Source: JBFWVD01 sp050246915
GTDB taxonomy: Bacteria; Actinomycetota; Acidimicrobiia; Acidimicrobiales; Ilumatobacteraceae
NCBI GenBank assembly: GCA_050246915.1
Contig: JBFWVD010000001.1
Location: 1 to 64,000, forward strand
Direction: 5' to 3'
DNA: 64,000 nt
The notes below the pieces were generated by a model. It worked only from the letters and a program-made list of their open reading frames with translations, had not been told where the DNA came from and ran no database searches. Made by a program: the position numbers and the translations under genes. Shown in pieces: positions 36,220 to 49,239 of this stretch (position 1 is its first letter; each line of letters begins with the position of its first letter).

Positions 36220-37626
36220 ATGAGCGACGGGGACGCCAAGCGCACGGACGAGACACTCATCCGATGGATCGAACACCATCTCGGGGGCCGGGTGGTGTCG
36301 ATCGAGACGTTCGCCCGCTGGCGAATGGCATGGAACATCGACGTGGAGGTCGACGGGCGCATCGTCGAGTTGCATGCCCGAGGTGAGAGAGAACTGAACT
36401 TCGCCATTCCCGCTCGCCTCGCCGACGAGGCCCCGATCCACGATCTGCTGGAAGCGCACGGGCTGCCCGTCCCTCACGTGTACGGCATCTGCGAAGAGAT
36501 CCCGGCCATGGTCATGGACCGCATCCCCGGCCACGTCGACCTCACCTTCGCCAACAGCGACATGGAACGGCACGATCTCATCGACCAGTACCTGGGATTG
36601 CTCCCGTCCATCTACGCGATCGGTCGCGACGCCATCTCCGCGGCGGGTCTGTCGATCCCGGTGGGAGCCGAGGCCATCGCCCTCGACAACCTTGCGGTGT
36701 ACGAAGACGTGCACGATCGGCTCATGACGCGACCCGACCCGACGGCCATGTTCCTGCGGAAGTGGTTGCGGCGCAACGCTCCCACCCATCGCGAGACCGC
36801 GGTGTTCATCACTGCCGACGCGTTCCAGTTCATGTTCGACAACGGCCGGGTCACCAAGCTGCTCGACTTCGAGTTGGCCTACGTGGGCGACCCGATGATG
36901 GACCTGGCGTCGCTTCGCGTGCGCGACACCATCAAGAACCTCGGAGATCTTTCGGTGATCGCACAGCGGTTCGCCGAGATCACGGGCTGGGAGGTCGATC
37001 ACGACGTCGTCGACTACTACGCCGTCATGTACAACACGTTCACCGTGCTGTCGGCCGGTCCTCCGCTGCAGGCCCCGGCACCGACCACCGACTATGTGTC
37101 GCATCTCGCGTGGTGGGTGAACAGCGCGCGTTGGGCGTTCGAGGTGATCGCCGAGATCGCGGGCTTCGAGCTCGAGACGCTGCCCTTGCCCACTGCAGTG
37201 CCGTCACCGCGCACACCGCTCCACAATCGGTTGTTCGGCGGGCTCCGGACGCTTCCGGTCGATGCTCGCCACGACTACGAACGACGCTGCTTGCAGCAGT
37301 TGGCTCGGCATCTGCGCTGCCTCGACGACCTCATGCCACAGCTCGTTGCAGAGAACGCCGCCGATGTGAGTGCACTGATCGGTCGTCGGGTCGACGCCAA
37401 CGACATCGACGCTGCATTGCTGGCGTTCATCGACGCTGCGAGCCCTCAACACGATGAAGCAATCGTCCGCACGCTCGATCGCGTGGTGCAACGCTGGCAC
37501 ATGACGATGGCTCCGGCAGGATCGCTGATGTTGCGCCATCCCAAACTGCGCAGCCTGCGTCCCGATCGCCAGACGGTGGTGGGTCCCGATGATGGCTGGC
37601 CGGCCGGCGCCATCCCCGGGACCTGA
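36220..37626 (+). CDS. APH-fold phosphotransferase-like protein with degenerate catalytic loop
   Basis: 468 aa. The C-lobe shows DNGRVTKLLDFELAYVGDPM, the metal-binding D216 segment of aminoglycoside/choline-kinase-like phosphotransferases. The catalytic loop that should read HGDxxxxN is TADAFQFMF here: D200 is kept, His is Thr, and the Asn position is lost. A HARGERELNF segment is near the N-lobe. The last ~150 residues are helical and not part of the standard family. Small-molecule kinase or pseudokinase. No signal peptide. Divergent from nei; the esterase follows. Confidence 0.7.
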   Translation: MSDGDAKRTDETLIRWIEHHLGGRVVSIETFARWRMAWNIDVEVDGRIVELHARGERELNFAIPARLADEAPIHDLLEAHGLPVPHVYGICEEIPAMVMDRIPGHVDLTFANSDMERHDLIDQYLGLLPSIYAIGRDAISAAGLSIPVGAEAIALDNLAVYEDVHDRLMTRPDPTAMFLRKWLRRNAPTHRETAVFITADAFQFMFDNGRVTKLLDFELAYVGDPMMDLASLRVRDTIKNLGDLSVIAQRFAEITGWEVDHDVVDYYAVMYNTFTVLSAGPPLQAPAPTTDYVSHLAWWVNSARWAFEVIAEIAGFELETLPLPTAVPSPRTPLHNRLFGGLRTLPVDARHDYERRCLQQLARHLRCLDDLMPQLVAENAADVSALIGRRVDANDIDAALLAFIDAASPQHDEAIVRTLDRVVQRWHMTMAPAGSLMLRHPKLRSLRPDRQTVVGPDDGWPAGAIPGT

Positions 37627-37678
37627 CAAATCGGGGCGCCAGCTGGCGTTTTTCGTCGATCGCGGTATCTTCGCCATC

Positions 37679-38521
37679 GTGGTTTCACGGCGGGCGGTGT
37701 TGGGCGGGCTCGGAGCGACCGCTGTGCTGGGCACGGCAGGCATCACCGCGGCTGTCGACGAGGACAAGCTCCTGCACAAGCTCGGATTGCGTAATAGCCC
37801 CGATCATCGTGTTCCGGTGTCGAATCGCGTGGTGGAGACGCAGACCATGAAGAGCGCCGCGATGGGCAAGGACGTGTCGTGGGCGATCGCTCTTCCGACG
37901 CGACCGCCGGCTGGTGTGGTCGTGTGCCTCCACGGTCAAGCCGAGGACCATCGATTCGCGTTCGAGGAGGTGTACCTCCACGACGTGGCCGCAGACCTCG
38001 ATCTCGATCTGGCGATCGCCGCCATCGACGGCGGGCCGGTGTCCTATTGGCACCCGCGCGACGACGGCACCGACTCGATGGCCCTCGTCCTCGACGAGTT
38101 CATCCCACTGCTCGAATCGCGCCTCGGCAAGGGCCTCCCCATTGCGTTGCTCGGATGGTCGATGGGCGGATACGGCGCCTTGCTGTTCGCCGAACGTCGC
38201 CCAGAGCGATTCGAGGCCATCGCTGCCGCGAGCCCCGCACTGTTCTCGGTCTTCGAGGAGGCCTTCGACGGAGCGTTCGACTCACCGTCGGACTTCGCGG
38301 AGTTCGACGTGCGTCCCGGCATCGCTCGCCTGAGCGCGGTTGACGTGCGGATCGACTGCGGCGAGCAGGATTGGTTCGTCGACAACTCTCGCTCGTTTGC
38401 CGAGAAGCTGCCACGCCCCAACCTCGGCCGCTTCAGCCGCGGCTACCACGACATCGCGTACTGGCGCAGCATCACCCCCGATCAGCTGACCACCATCGCC
38501 CAGTCGATGGGGATCCGCTGA
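37679..38521 (+). CDS. secreted alpha/beta-hydrolase, esterase-like
   Basis: About 280 aa from GTG 37679, chosen because it gives a Tat-like N-terminus VVSRRAVLGGLGATAVLGTA; the frame is open upstream. Nucleophile elbow GWSMGGYG, oxyanion region VVVCLHGQAEDH, acid/His region ending in GYHDIAYW, together resembling the esterase D / S-formylglutathione hydrolase group. TATCTT (37666-37671), 7 nt before the start, could be a -10 for a nearly leaderless transcript. Substrate unknown. Convergent with lhr. Confidence 0.78.
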   Translation: MVSRRAVLGGLGATAVLGTAGITAAVDEDKLLHKLGLRNSPDHRVPVSNRVVETQTMKSAAMGKDVSWAIALPTRPPAGVVVCLHGQAEDHRFAFEEVYLHDVAADLDLDLAIAAIDGGPVSYWHPRDDGTDSMALVLDEFIPLLESRLGKGLPIALLGWSMGGYGALLFAERRPERFEAIAAASPALFSVFEEAFDGAFDSPSDFAEFDVRPGIARLSAVDVRIDCGEQDWFVDNSRSFAEKLPRPNLGRFSRGYHDIAYWRSITPDQLTTIAQSMGIR

Positions 38522-38576
38522 GGTACGTCAACATCGCTTGACACCTCGGCACTGCGAGGAGGTCGAGCGCTCGTGG

Positions 38577-43133
<4,557 letters not shown>

Positions 43134-43195
43134 GCTTCCCACCTTAGAGACGGGGTGTGATGGATCCGCCCCGCAGTTCATCGTTCCGGTCGGGC

Positions 43196-43270
43196 GCGCT
43201 CAGCCCGCCGCCGCCCGCCGCCCTCAGCCCGCCGGCGCCCTCCGCCCGCCGCCGCCCTCCGCCGCCCTCC
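43196..43270. repeat. GC-rich simple sequence (CCGCC/CCCTCC-type)
   Basis: Imperfect CCGCC- and CCCTCC-rich tract in the 235-bp spacer between lhr and the small gene at 43369. Coding potential is not seen. Flanked on the right by the palindrome at 43278-43312. Confidence 0.6.
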
Positions 43271-43277
43271 GAAGTTG

Positions 43278-43312
43278 GCGCACTTTTGCACCGCACAGGT
43301 GCAAAAGTGCGC
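43278..43312. terminator. perfect 14-bp inverted repeat
   Basis: GCGCACTTTTGCAC (43278-43291) with its exact complement at 43299-43312 and a 7-nt loop, 57 bp beyond the stop of the 90-aa gene. The TTTT is inside the stem, not after it. Could be a terminator for that minus-strand gene or a REP-like element. Confidence 0.45.
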
Positions 43313-43368
43313 CCGCTTCACGGTCACATGGTCAGACGGGCGAGATGGGCGAGATGGAAGCGACCGGA

Positions 43369-43641
43369 TCAGTTGCCGAGGGATCTCATCGGGCGCAACA
43401 GCTCCGGTGCGACCCAGCCGCGGTCCCAATCCTCAAAGCGCGTCGGTTCGCTCCCGTCAGCGAGCAGGTACCCCACCCACAGCTCGCCGTGCGCGTTTCG
43501 CACCGGCGACAACACGTCGGCGCCGCGGTTGTGGAACGTGACCACGCAGCGCCGCCCGTCGTAGGTCTCGTAGACCGTGTCGATCGACGCGAGCGGACCG
43601 AACCGCATGATCGACGGCCAGTGACCGTCATCGACATGCAT
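43369..43641 (-). CDS. hypothetical protein, 90 aa
   Basis: Small soluble protein with balanced composition: many Trp, Tyr, Asp and Arg residues and predicted beta strands (IDTVYETYDGRRCVVTFHN). No signal peptide, helix or known motif. No family recognised. Flanked by GC-rich spacer and the bacterioferritin gene 76 bp upstream in the same orientation. A real gene is likely by composition, but function is unknown. Confidence 0.6.
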   Translation of the reverse strand: MHVDDGHWPSIMRFGPLASIDTVYETYDGRRCVVTFHNRGADVLSPVRNAHGELWVGYLLADGSEPTRFEDWDRGWVAPELLRPMRSLGN

Positions 43642-43717
43642 GGCACCGTCGCGACCTACAGCACGGACCGATCAATGAGACCGAGGACGTCAACTGTGGT
43701 TGACGCATCAGGGAATG

Positions 43718-44188
43718 TCAGTCGCTGAGCTGCTGCGACAGGTAGTTCTGGATGCCGATCTGGGCGATGGTCTCGCGCTGGGTCTCGAGCCAGTCCGTGT
43801 GCTCTTCCTCGCTCACCAAGATGTCCTCGAGCAGCTCACGTGAACCATTGTCGCCCGCGTTCACACAGGTGACGATGCCATCGTTGAGCCGCTTGATGGC
43901 CACGTACTCGAGCTCGAGGTCCTTGGCGAACTGCTCCTCGACGCTCTGGCCGACCTTGATGGGCGACATGCGCTGGAGGTTGGGAACACCTTCCAGGAAC
44001 AAGATGCGGTCGATCAGGATCTCGGCGTGCTTCATCTCGTCGATGGACTCATGGCGGATGAAGGCGCCGAGCTTCTTGAAGCCCCAGTTGTCGCACATCT
44101 TGGCATGGATGAAGTACTGGTTGATGGCCGTCAGCTCGCCAGTGAGAACGTCGTTCAGGACTTTGATGACCTCATCGTTGCCGCGCAT
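43718..44188 (-). CDS. bfr: bacterioferritin
   Basis: 156 aa, the usual length. Iron-storage cage subunit with ferroxidase centre: E18, E51, H54, E94, E127 and H130 are all in place, and the haem ligand M52 is present. Opens MRGNDEVIKVLNDVLTGELT. Oxidises Fe(II) and stores the mineral; iron is released with the help of Bfd. Preceded by bfd and the DtxR-family gene on the same strand, forming an iron module. A partial DtxR half-site (TAGGT) lies in the 98 bp before its start, but it is not convincing. Confidence 0.96.
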   Translation of the reverse strand: MRGNDEVIKVLNDVLTGELTAINQYFIHAKMCDNWGFKKLGAFIRHESIDEMKHAEILIDRILFLEGVPNLQRMSPIKVGQSVEEQFAKDLELEYVAIKRLNDGIVTCVNAGDNGSRELLEDILVSEEEHTDWLETQRETIAQIGIQNYLSQQLSD

Positions 44189-44286
44189 GGCGACACCCTA
44201 CCTATGAGGCCCGGTGGGCGATACGTCCCAAGGTCCCGATGAGAACCGGACCGCGAGGCGCGGCGTCGGGAAGACCCGCAACGAAA

Positions 44287-44484
44287 TCAGGTCCAGGTCG
44301 GAACAGGCGCCTCGGTGGGATGACCCGCTTTGGTGAGGAGCTCAGCGATGTACGGGGCGCAACCGCCGCAATCGGATCCGGCACCGCACATCGTGGCGAC
44401 GTCGGAGATCGTCTCGGCGCCGGCCTCGATGGCGGCGTTGACGTCCTTCTCGTACTTCACGAAGCAATGACACACCAATGCCAT
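44287..44484 (-). CDS. bfd: bacterioferritin-associated ferredoxin Bfd
   Basis: 65 aa from ATG 44484, chosen to begin MALVCHC; the upstream extension is not conserved-looking. [2Fe-2S] ligands C5, C7, C39 and C42 (VCHCFVKYE ... CGAGSDCGGC). Bfd transfers electrons to bacterioferritin to mobilise stored iron. A DtxR-like box (44495-44513) lies 11 bp upstream, as expected for a gene needed when iron is low. The next gene downstream is bfr. Confidence 0.93.
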   Translation of the reverse strand: MALVCHCFVKYEKDVNAAIEAGAETISDVATMCGAGSDCGGCAPYIAELLTKAGHPTEAPVPTWT

Positions 44485-44494
44485 GACCCAGATG

Positions 44495-44513
44495 TTAGGT
44501 ACACCGAACGCAA
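44495..44513. promoter_or_regulatory. DtxR/IdeR-like iron box upstream of bfd
   Basis: TTAGGTACACCGAACGCAA agrees with the IdeR/DtxR consensus TTAGGTTAGSCTAACCTAA in 13 of 19 positions, with the left half-site perfect. It is directly in front of bfd and next to a DtxR-family gene. Binding is inferred. Confidence 0.5.
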
Positions 44514-44576
44514 TTCCACCAGTCAAGGCGCAACCAGATTGCGGCAACGCCGCAGCACGATGCGCCGTGCTGAAGG

Positions 44577-45233
44577 TCAGCCGGTCACGAGAATGCGGGA
44601 GGAAGCGAATCCGCCCACGCCGACGTGGCGGCCGTTCATCTCCACCGTCATGGTGCCATCGGGCGAGGCGGCGGTGACCACGCCTTCACGGCCTGGGGTG
44701 ATGTGCGACTCCTCGAGGAAGTCGAGCAAACCGGGCGTGAACTCGAGTTCCTCGGTGATACGGGTGACGACGAACTTGGAGCCCACGCCGATGTTGGCCA
44801 GCGGACGAGCGTCAGGGGCGCTGTAGTCCGAACCGGGAATGGGGTTGCCGTGCGGGCAGGTCGTCGGCTCGCCGAGGAGTCGCACCATGGCCACTTCGAC
44901 GTTCTCGCTGATCACGTGTTCCCACTTACCGGCCTCTTTGTGAGCGTCGGCCCACGACAGCTGCAGCACATCGGTGAGGAACCGCTCGGCCAACCGGTGC
45001 CGGCGAACCACCTGCTCAGCGAGTCGCCTGCCGTCGGCGGTGAGTTTGATCTGCGAGCCCTTCGACGAGATCAGGCCGGCGGTCTCGAGGCGGCGGATCA
45101 TCTCCGACACCGACGGCCGTGAGACGCTCAGACGCTCCGCGATGCGGGCCTGGATGACGTCGACGTCGTCTTCGTGCAGTTCGAAGATGGCCTCGCAGTA
45201 CTGCTCGAACGCAGGGTTGTGGTCGGCCGACAT
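44577..45233 (-). CDS. DtxR/IdeR-family metal-dependent repressor with altered primary site
   Basis: 218 aa from ATG 45233. N-terminal winged HTH (VIQARIAERLSVSRPSVSEM), dimerisation domain, and C-terminal SH3/FeoA-like domain (about 145-218). Ancillary-site ligands H79, E83 and H98 match IdeR, and E105/H106 of the primary site are kept, but IdeR Cys102 is Gly102 here (AGKWEH) and the Met10 position is Gln (EQYCE). A Cys is found nearby in TTCPHGN. The metal specificity therefore may differ from both IdeR (Met/Cys, iron) and MntR (Asp/Glu, manganese). Iron role inferred from bfr, bfd and FTR1 neighbours. Confidence 0.88.
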   Translation of the reverse strand: MSADHNPAFEQYCEAIFELHEDDVDVIQARIAERLSVSRPSVSEMIRRLETAGLISSKGSQIKLTADGRRLAEQVVRRHRLAERFLTDVLQLSWADAHKEAGKWEHVISENVEVAMVRLLGEPTTCPHGNPIPGSDYSAPDARPLANIGVGSKFVVTRITEELEFTPGLLDFLEESHITPGREGVVTAASPDGTMTVEMNGRHVGVGGFASSRILVTG

Positions 45234-45370
45234 GGGCCGGAGTCTACGGCCCACCGAACAGCCCGTGTCAGGGTCGAGCGACCCGACGGTCGAGCAGTCT
45301 CTGGGCCATTGGTCACAAGTGCCCCATCGCGAGTTGCGACGACGGGCACCGTCGTGCAACCATCCCATCC

Positions 45371-45841
45371 ATGAGTTGTATGGCACACCTAACATCGGTC
45401 GCTCCAGCTGCGCCTCTCCGCCGGCGTCGCGTGGCGATGACCGCGGCCGCCCTGCTCGCCGGAGCGCTCGTCCTAGGCGCCTGCGGAGACGACGGTGAAT
45501 CGGCCGGGGCCACGTCCGAGGCAGTGACGGCCACCACCGAAGAAGGTCACGAGGTCGTCGATGACGCCACGGTCATGGCCGGCCTCACCGCCACCAAGGC
45601 CGAGGTCATCGCGGCAGCGGCGGCGGGCAAGCTCGACGACGAGGGCTACGAGGAGATCTTCGAAGGCTGGGAGGCCTACGAGGGCACGGTGAAGAAGAAC
45701 GATGTGAACACCTACCTGGCCCTCGAAGACGGTTTGGCTGCCCTGAAGAAGGCCGGGGCTGCCGGCGACGCGGCCGGCATGACGAAGGCCGCCGACGCCA
45801 TCGTCACGGCGGCCGACGCCTATCTGGCCAAGCACCCGTGA
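45371..45841 (+). CDS. predicted lipoprotein of the iron-uptake module
   Basis: 156 aa. N-terminus RRRR then a hydrophobic stretch and lipobox LVLGAC (~34-39), so a membrane-anchored lipoprotein. The mature part is a small Ala/Lys/Glu-rich helical domain (LTATKAEVIAAAAAGKLDDE, YLALEDGLAALKKAG) like the helical iron-binding modules seen beside FTR1 permeases, though no metal-binding motif is clear. Divergent from the DtxR gene, followed after 11 bp by the FTR1 gene. Start uncertain: ATG 45371 or 45380, with no good ribosome binding site. Confidence 0.72.
   Translation: MSCMAHLTSVAPAAPLRRRRVAMTAAALLAGALVLGACGDDGESAGATSEAVTATTEEGHEVVDDATVMAGLTATKAEVIAAAAAGKLDDEGYEEIFEGWEAYEGTVKKNDVNTYLALEDGLAALKKAGAAGDAAGMTKAADAIVTAADAYLAKHP
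45379..45397. promoter_or_regulatory. weak DtxR-like box at the lipoprotein start
   Basis: TATGGCACACCTAACATCG matches the DtxR consensus in about 10 of 19 positions, with CCTAAC intact. It overlaps the assumed start codon region of the lipoprotein gene, which either weakens the call or implies a later start. Confidence 0.25.
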
Positions 45842-45852
45842 GTTGACCGACC

Positions 45853-47175
45853 ATGAGCCTCGCCGCCATCGCCGTGCACACCGACGCCGCTCACCCTGCG
45901 CCGTCGCGACAGGTGTCCCGACGTTGCATCACGCGGCTCATCGTGATGCTGGCGGTGGCCGTCACCATCTGGTTCGCGGCCGCACCGCCGGCGCACGCCG
46001 ACTCAGCGGTGTCGCGATCGGACGGCATCGAGAAGCTGCAGGACACCCGGCGATCCATCGATCGCACACTGCAACTCATCAAGGACGGCAAGTCGCAAGA
46101 GGCGTTCGACGAGGCCGTGAACGGCTATCTGAAGCACTTCGAGGCGGTCGAGATCCCGCTGCGCGTCGCTGACAACTCCCTCACCATCAAGGCCGAGGGG
46201 ATGTTCGCCGACATCCGCACGCTCATTCGTGAGGACGCGCCGACCGACGAGGTCCGCGACCGCATCATCGAGCTGCGGGCCGTGCTCGACACCGCAGAAC
46301 GCAAGCTCACCGATGCCGGCGTCGGCGCTCCCGCGCTGGTGGCCGGTCAGGCCTTCCTCATCTTGTTCCGTGAGGGTTTCGAGGTCGTGCTCCTCATGAG
46401 CGTGCTCGTCGGCTATCTCGAAGCGGCCAAGAGCACCCGATACCTCAAGCCCATCCTCGTGGGCGTGGCGCTCGCCGCGGTCGCCACGGTCATCACCGTG
46501 TTGCTGATGCCGGTGATCTTCAACCTCCTCCCGGTCGGTCGAGAGGTGCTCGAAGCCATCACCGCACTGGTGGCCGTGGTGGTGTTGTTCTACGTGAGCT
46601 TCTGGCTCATCGCCCGACTCGAACACAAGCGATGGCTCGAGTTCGTGAAAGCCCGCATGTGGAACGCCATCAGCGTGGGGTCCACCGCGTCGCTCGTCAT
46701 GGTCGGCTTCACCGCGGTGTACCGCGAGGGCTTCGAGACCGCCCTGTTCTACCAAGCGCTGCTCTCGTTCGGATCAGGGCTCGGCATCTACATCGTGTTG
46801 GGTGTCGCGCTCGGCGTCCTGGCCCTCACCGCTGTCGCCTGGGCCATGTTCCACCTCGGCCGACGGCTCCCCATCAAGGTGTTCATGAACACCGCGGTGG
46901 CAATGGTCATGGCAACCTCGATTGCCTTCCTCGGCAACGCGGTGCACACGCTCCAATCAGCCGACGTCATCCGCTATCACGAGCTCGATGGTTGGCCTCG
47001 ACTGCCCATCTTCTGGGCGCAGGCCACCGGCTACTGGCCCACCCGCGAGTCGGTGCTGGCCCAGGTCGGCCTGGCCGTCGTGTACACCCTCGGCGCGGTG
47101 TACGTGTTCGTCATCAAGCCCCGGCTCGACCAGCGCGCCGCTCGCCCGGCCACTCTCGCTGCCAAGCCCGCCTGA
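45853..47175 (+). CDS. FTR1-family iron permease
   Basis: 440 aa. N-terminal signal-like helix (~28-46) and a ~110-residue extracytoplasmic helical domain, then seven predicted membrane helices. Two REGFE motifs (173-177, 291-295) are the RExxE iron-ligand signatures of FTR1/EfeU. Imports oxidised iron across the membrane. The extra N-terminal domain is found in some bacterial FTR1 proteins. Follows the lipoprotein gene and is probably cotranscribed with it; iron control by the adjacent DtxR-family regulator is plausible. Confidence 0.9.
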   Translation: MSLAAIAVHTDAAHPAPSRQVSRRCITRLIVMLAVAVTIWFAAAPPAHADSAVSRSDGIEKLQDTRRSIDRTLQLIKDGKSQEAFDEAVNGYLKHFEAVEIPLRVADNSLTIKAEGMFADIRTLIREDAPTDEVRDRIIELRAVLDTAERKLTDAGVGAPALVAGQAFLILFREGFEVVLLMSVLVGYLEAAKSTRYLKPILVGVALAAVATVITVLLMPVIFNLLPVGREVLEAITALVAVVVLFYVSFWLIARLEHKRWLEFVKARMWNAISVGSTASLVMVGFTAVYREGFETALFYQALLSFGSGLGIYIVLGVALGVLALTAVAWAMFHLGRRLPIKVFMNTAVAMVMATSIAFLGNAVHTLQSADVIRYHELDGWPRLPIFWAQATGYWPTRESVLAQVGLAVVYTLGAVYVFVIKPRLDQRAARPATLAAKPA

Positions 47176-47189
47176 GCTGTCGACGTTCG

Positions 47190-49238
47190 ATGCCGGCCTC
47201 CCACAAGTCGATCCGCGTCGGCGTCGATGTCGGTGGGACGTTCACCAAAGCGGTCGCCATCGACCTCGACGACGGTGCCATCGTTGCCCGATCAGTGCAC
47301 GCCACCACGCACACCTCCGCGGAGGGAGTGGCGGCCGGGGTGGTGCGGTGTGTGGCCGACGTGGCCGAGTCGGTGGGTGCCGACAACATCGCACTCGTCA
47401 CCCACTCCACCACCCAGGCGGTGAACGCCCTGCTCGAAGGCGACGTCGGTTCGGTGGGCGTCATCGGCCTGGGCCGTCGACCGGAACTCAAGCGCGCCCG
47501 GGAACGCACCGAGCTGAAATCGGTCGAGCTGGCCGAGGGCAAGTACCTCACCACTCATCCGGCGTTCTTCGACGTGACCGACGGATTCCCCACCGACGCG
47601 GTGCGCGACGCGCTGAAGTCCATGTCCGACAAGGGTGTGAGCGCGGTGTGCGTGGCCGAGGCGTTCAGCCCCGACGACGACACCAACGAACAACGGGTGG
47701 CCCAACTGGCCAGCGACCTCGACCTGCCCGTGTGCACCTCGGCCGAGCTGAGCGGCCTCTACGGGCTCGAGCTCCGCGCAGTAACCGCCGCCCTCAACTC
47801 CTCCATCTTGCCCATTGCCACCCGTACCGCTCGCTTCGTGGCCGATGGAGTGACAGCGGCCGGCATCCATGCACCAGTGATGGTCATGCGCGGCGACGGC
47901 GGCGCCACCGATCTCGCCGGGTTCGTCCACGCACCCGCGCGCACCTTGTACTCGGGCCCTGCGGCGTCGGTGGCCGGGGCGTTGCGCCACAGCGGCCTGC
48001 GCGACGGTGTGGTGGTGGAGGTGGGAGGCACGTCAACCAACGTTGCCGCGGTGCGTCATGGTCGACCCGCGCTCAGCTACGTGCAAGTGGCCTCGCACTC
48101 CACCGCACTGCGTGCCGTTGACGTGCGAGTGGTCGGCGTCGCCGGTGGTTCGATGTTGCGCGCCCGTCGCAATCGTCTCCATGGTGTCGGCCCTCGCAGC
48201 GCTCACATCGCCGGCCTGGCCTATGCGTGCTTCACCGATCCGCAACGGCTGGCCGGTTGTCGCGCCGAACTCATCAGTCCGATGGCTGGGGATCCGGCCG
48301 AGTACGTCGTGGTGCGTCTCACCGACGGTACCCAGGTGGCCATCACCAACACCTGCGCTGCCAACGCACTGGGCATCACCGAGCCCGATGACTATTGCTA
48401 CGCACCACCAGCGGCCGCCGAGGCTGCGCTCGGGGCAGCGGCGCTCATGCTTCGCCTCGAACCGCACGAGATCGCACGACGCATGCTCGAAGCTGCGGGC
48501 GAAGAAGTCGCCGAACTGGTGTTGGCCGTCGCCAAGTCCAACGGCCTCAAGAACGTCTCGATCGCCGCAGTCGGCGGGGGCGCCGGCGGTCTCGGTCGCC
48601 ATGTGGCCAACATGCTCGGCATGTCCTGCACTGTCCCCGAGGGAGCCGAGGTCATCAGCTCGATCGGCGATGCACTCTCGCTCATCCGCGCCGAGCGCGA
48701 ACGCACGGTGCAGACCATCACGCCGGAGTTGGTTCGAGCGATCATGGACGAGGTCGAGGCCGATGCCATCGCCGCGGGGGCCGCGCCAGGATCGCTCGAC
48801 GTCCAGGTGGAGGAGCAGGCCGAGACCGGCACCATCAGAGCCATCGCCACCGGAGCTGTCGGTCTGCAGACCGGAGCACGACCGGGGCGTGACAGCGCCA
48901 CCCAAGACGAGGCCGTGCAAGCAGCCGCACCGTTCGGTGGCGGTGAGCTGCAAACCGCCGGCGACTACTGGGTGGTACAACGACCCGAGCACCTCGTGGT
49001 GCTGGATCGCTTCGCCGAACCGGTGGCCGAGATCATCGGGGAGATCGTCACCGATGCCGACGAGCTCGCGGCAGTGGTCGAACGTCGCACGCGCTACCGC
49101 GGACCGGTCACATTGAGACCATCCATCTGGGTGCTCGACGGCAATCGGTTCGTCGAACTCTCATCGGGTGATGTGGTGGCATCGGCTCGCGCCATGTCGG
49201 GGTCGGGACAAGTGTTCTGCGTCGGAAGGCAGGGTTGA
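47190..49238 (+). CDS. hydantoinase/oxoprolinase family protein (HyuA-like)
   Basis: 682 aa from ATG 47190, opening SIRVGVDVGGTFTKAVAIDL, the ASKHA-type phosphate-binding segment. Further motifs: THSTTQAVNALLEGDVGSVG, MRGDGGATDL, SGPAASVAGAL and VEVGGTSTNVA. HyuA subunits use ATP to open the ring of hydantoins, 5-oxoproline or acetone-carboxylase-like substrates, usually with a HyuB partner; no HyuB is next to it. Substrate unknown. Lies 14 bp after the FTR1 gene, so may be cotranscribed by position only. Confidence 0.85.
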   Translation: MPASHKSIRVGVDVGGTFTKAVAIDLDDGAIVARSVHATTHTSAEGVAAGVVRCVADVAESVGADNIALVTHSTTQAVNALLEGDVGSVGVIGLGRRPELKRARERTELKSVELAEGKYLTTHPAFFDVTDGFPTDAVRDALKSMSDKGVSAVCVAEAFSPDDDTNEQRVAQLASDLDLPVCTSAELSGLYGLELRAVTAALNSSILPIATRTARFVADGVTAAGIHAPVMVMRGDGGATDLAGFVHAPARTLYSGPAASVAGALRHSGLRDGVVVEVGGTSTNVAAVRHGRPALSYVQVASHSTALRAVDVRVVGVAGGSMLRARRNRLHGVGPRSAHIAGLAYACFTDPQRLAGCRAELISPMAGDPAEYVVVRLTDGTQVAITNTCAANALGITEPDDYCYAPPAAAEAALGAAALMLRLEPHEIARRMLEAAGEEVAELVLAVAKSNGLKNVSIAAVGGGAGGLGRHVANMLGMSCTVPEGAEVISSIGDALSLIRAERERTVQTITPELVRAIMDEVEADAIAAGAAPGSLDVQVEEQAETGTIRAIATGAVGLQTGARPGRDSATQDEAVQAAAPFGGGELQTAGDYWVVQRPEHLVVLDRFAEPVAEIIGEIVTDADELAAVVERRTRYRGPVTLRPSIWVLDGNRFVELSSGDVVASARAMSGSGQVFCVGRQG

Positions 49239-49239
49239 C

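Noticed and set aside
43688..43705. 7-bp hairpin CGTCAAC-TGTG-GTTGACG after bfr as a terminator
   Set aside because: Short stem, no U tract; too weak to list as a feature.
44189..44286. DtxR half-site TAGGT before bfr
   Set aside because: Only about 9 of 19 positions agree and the second half-site is absent.
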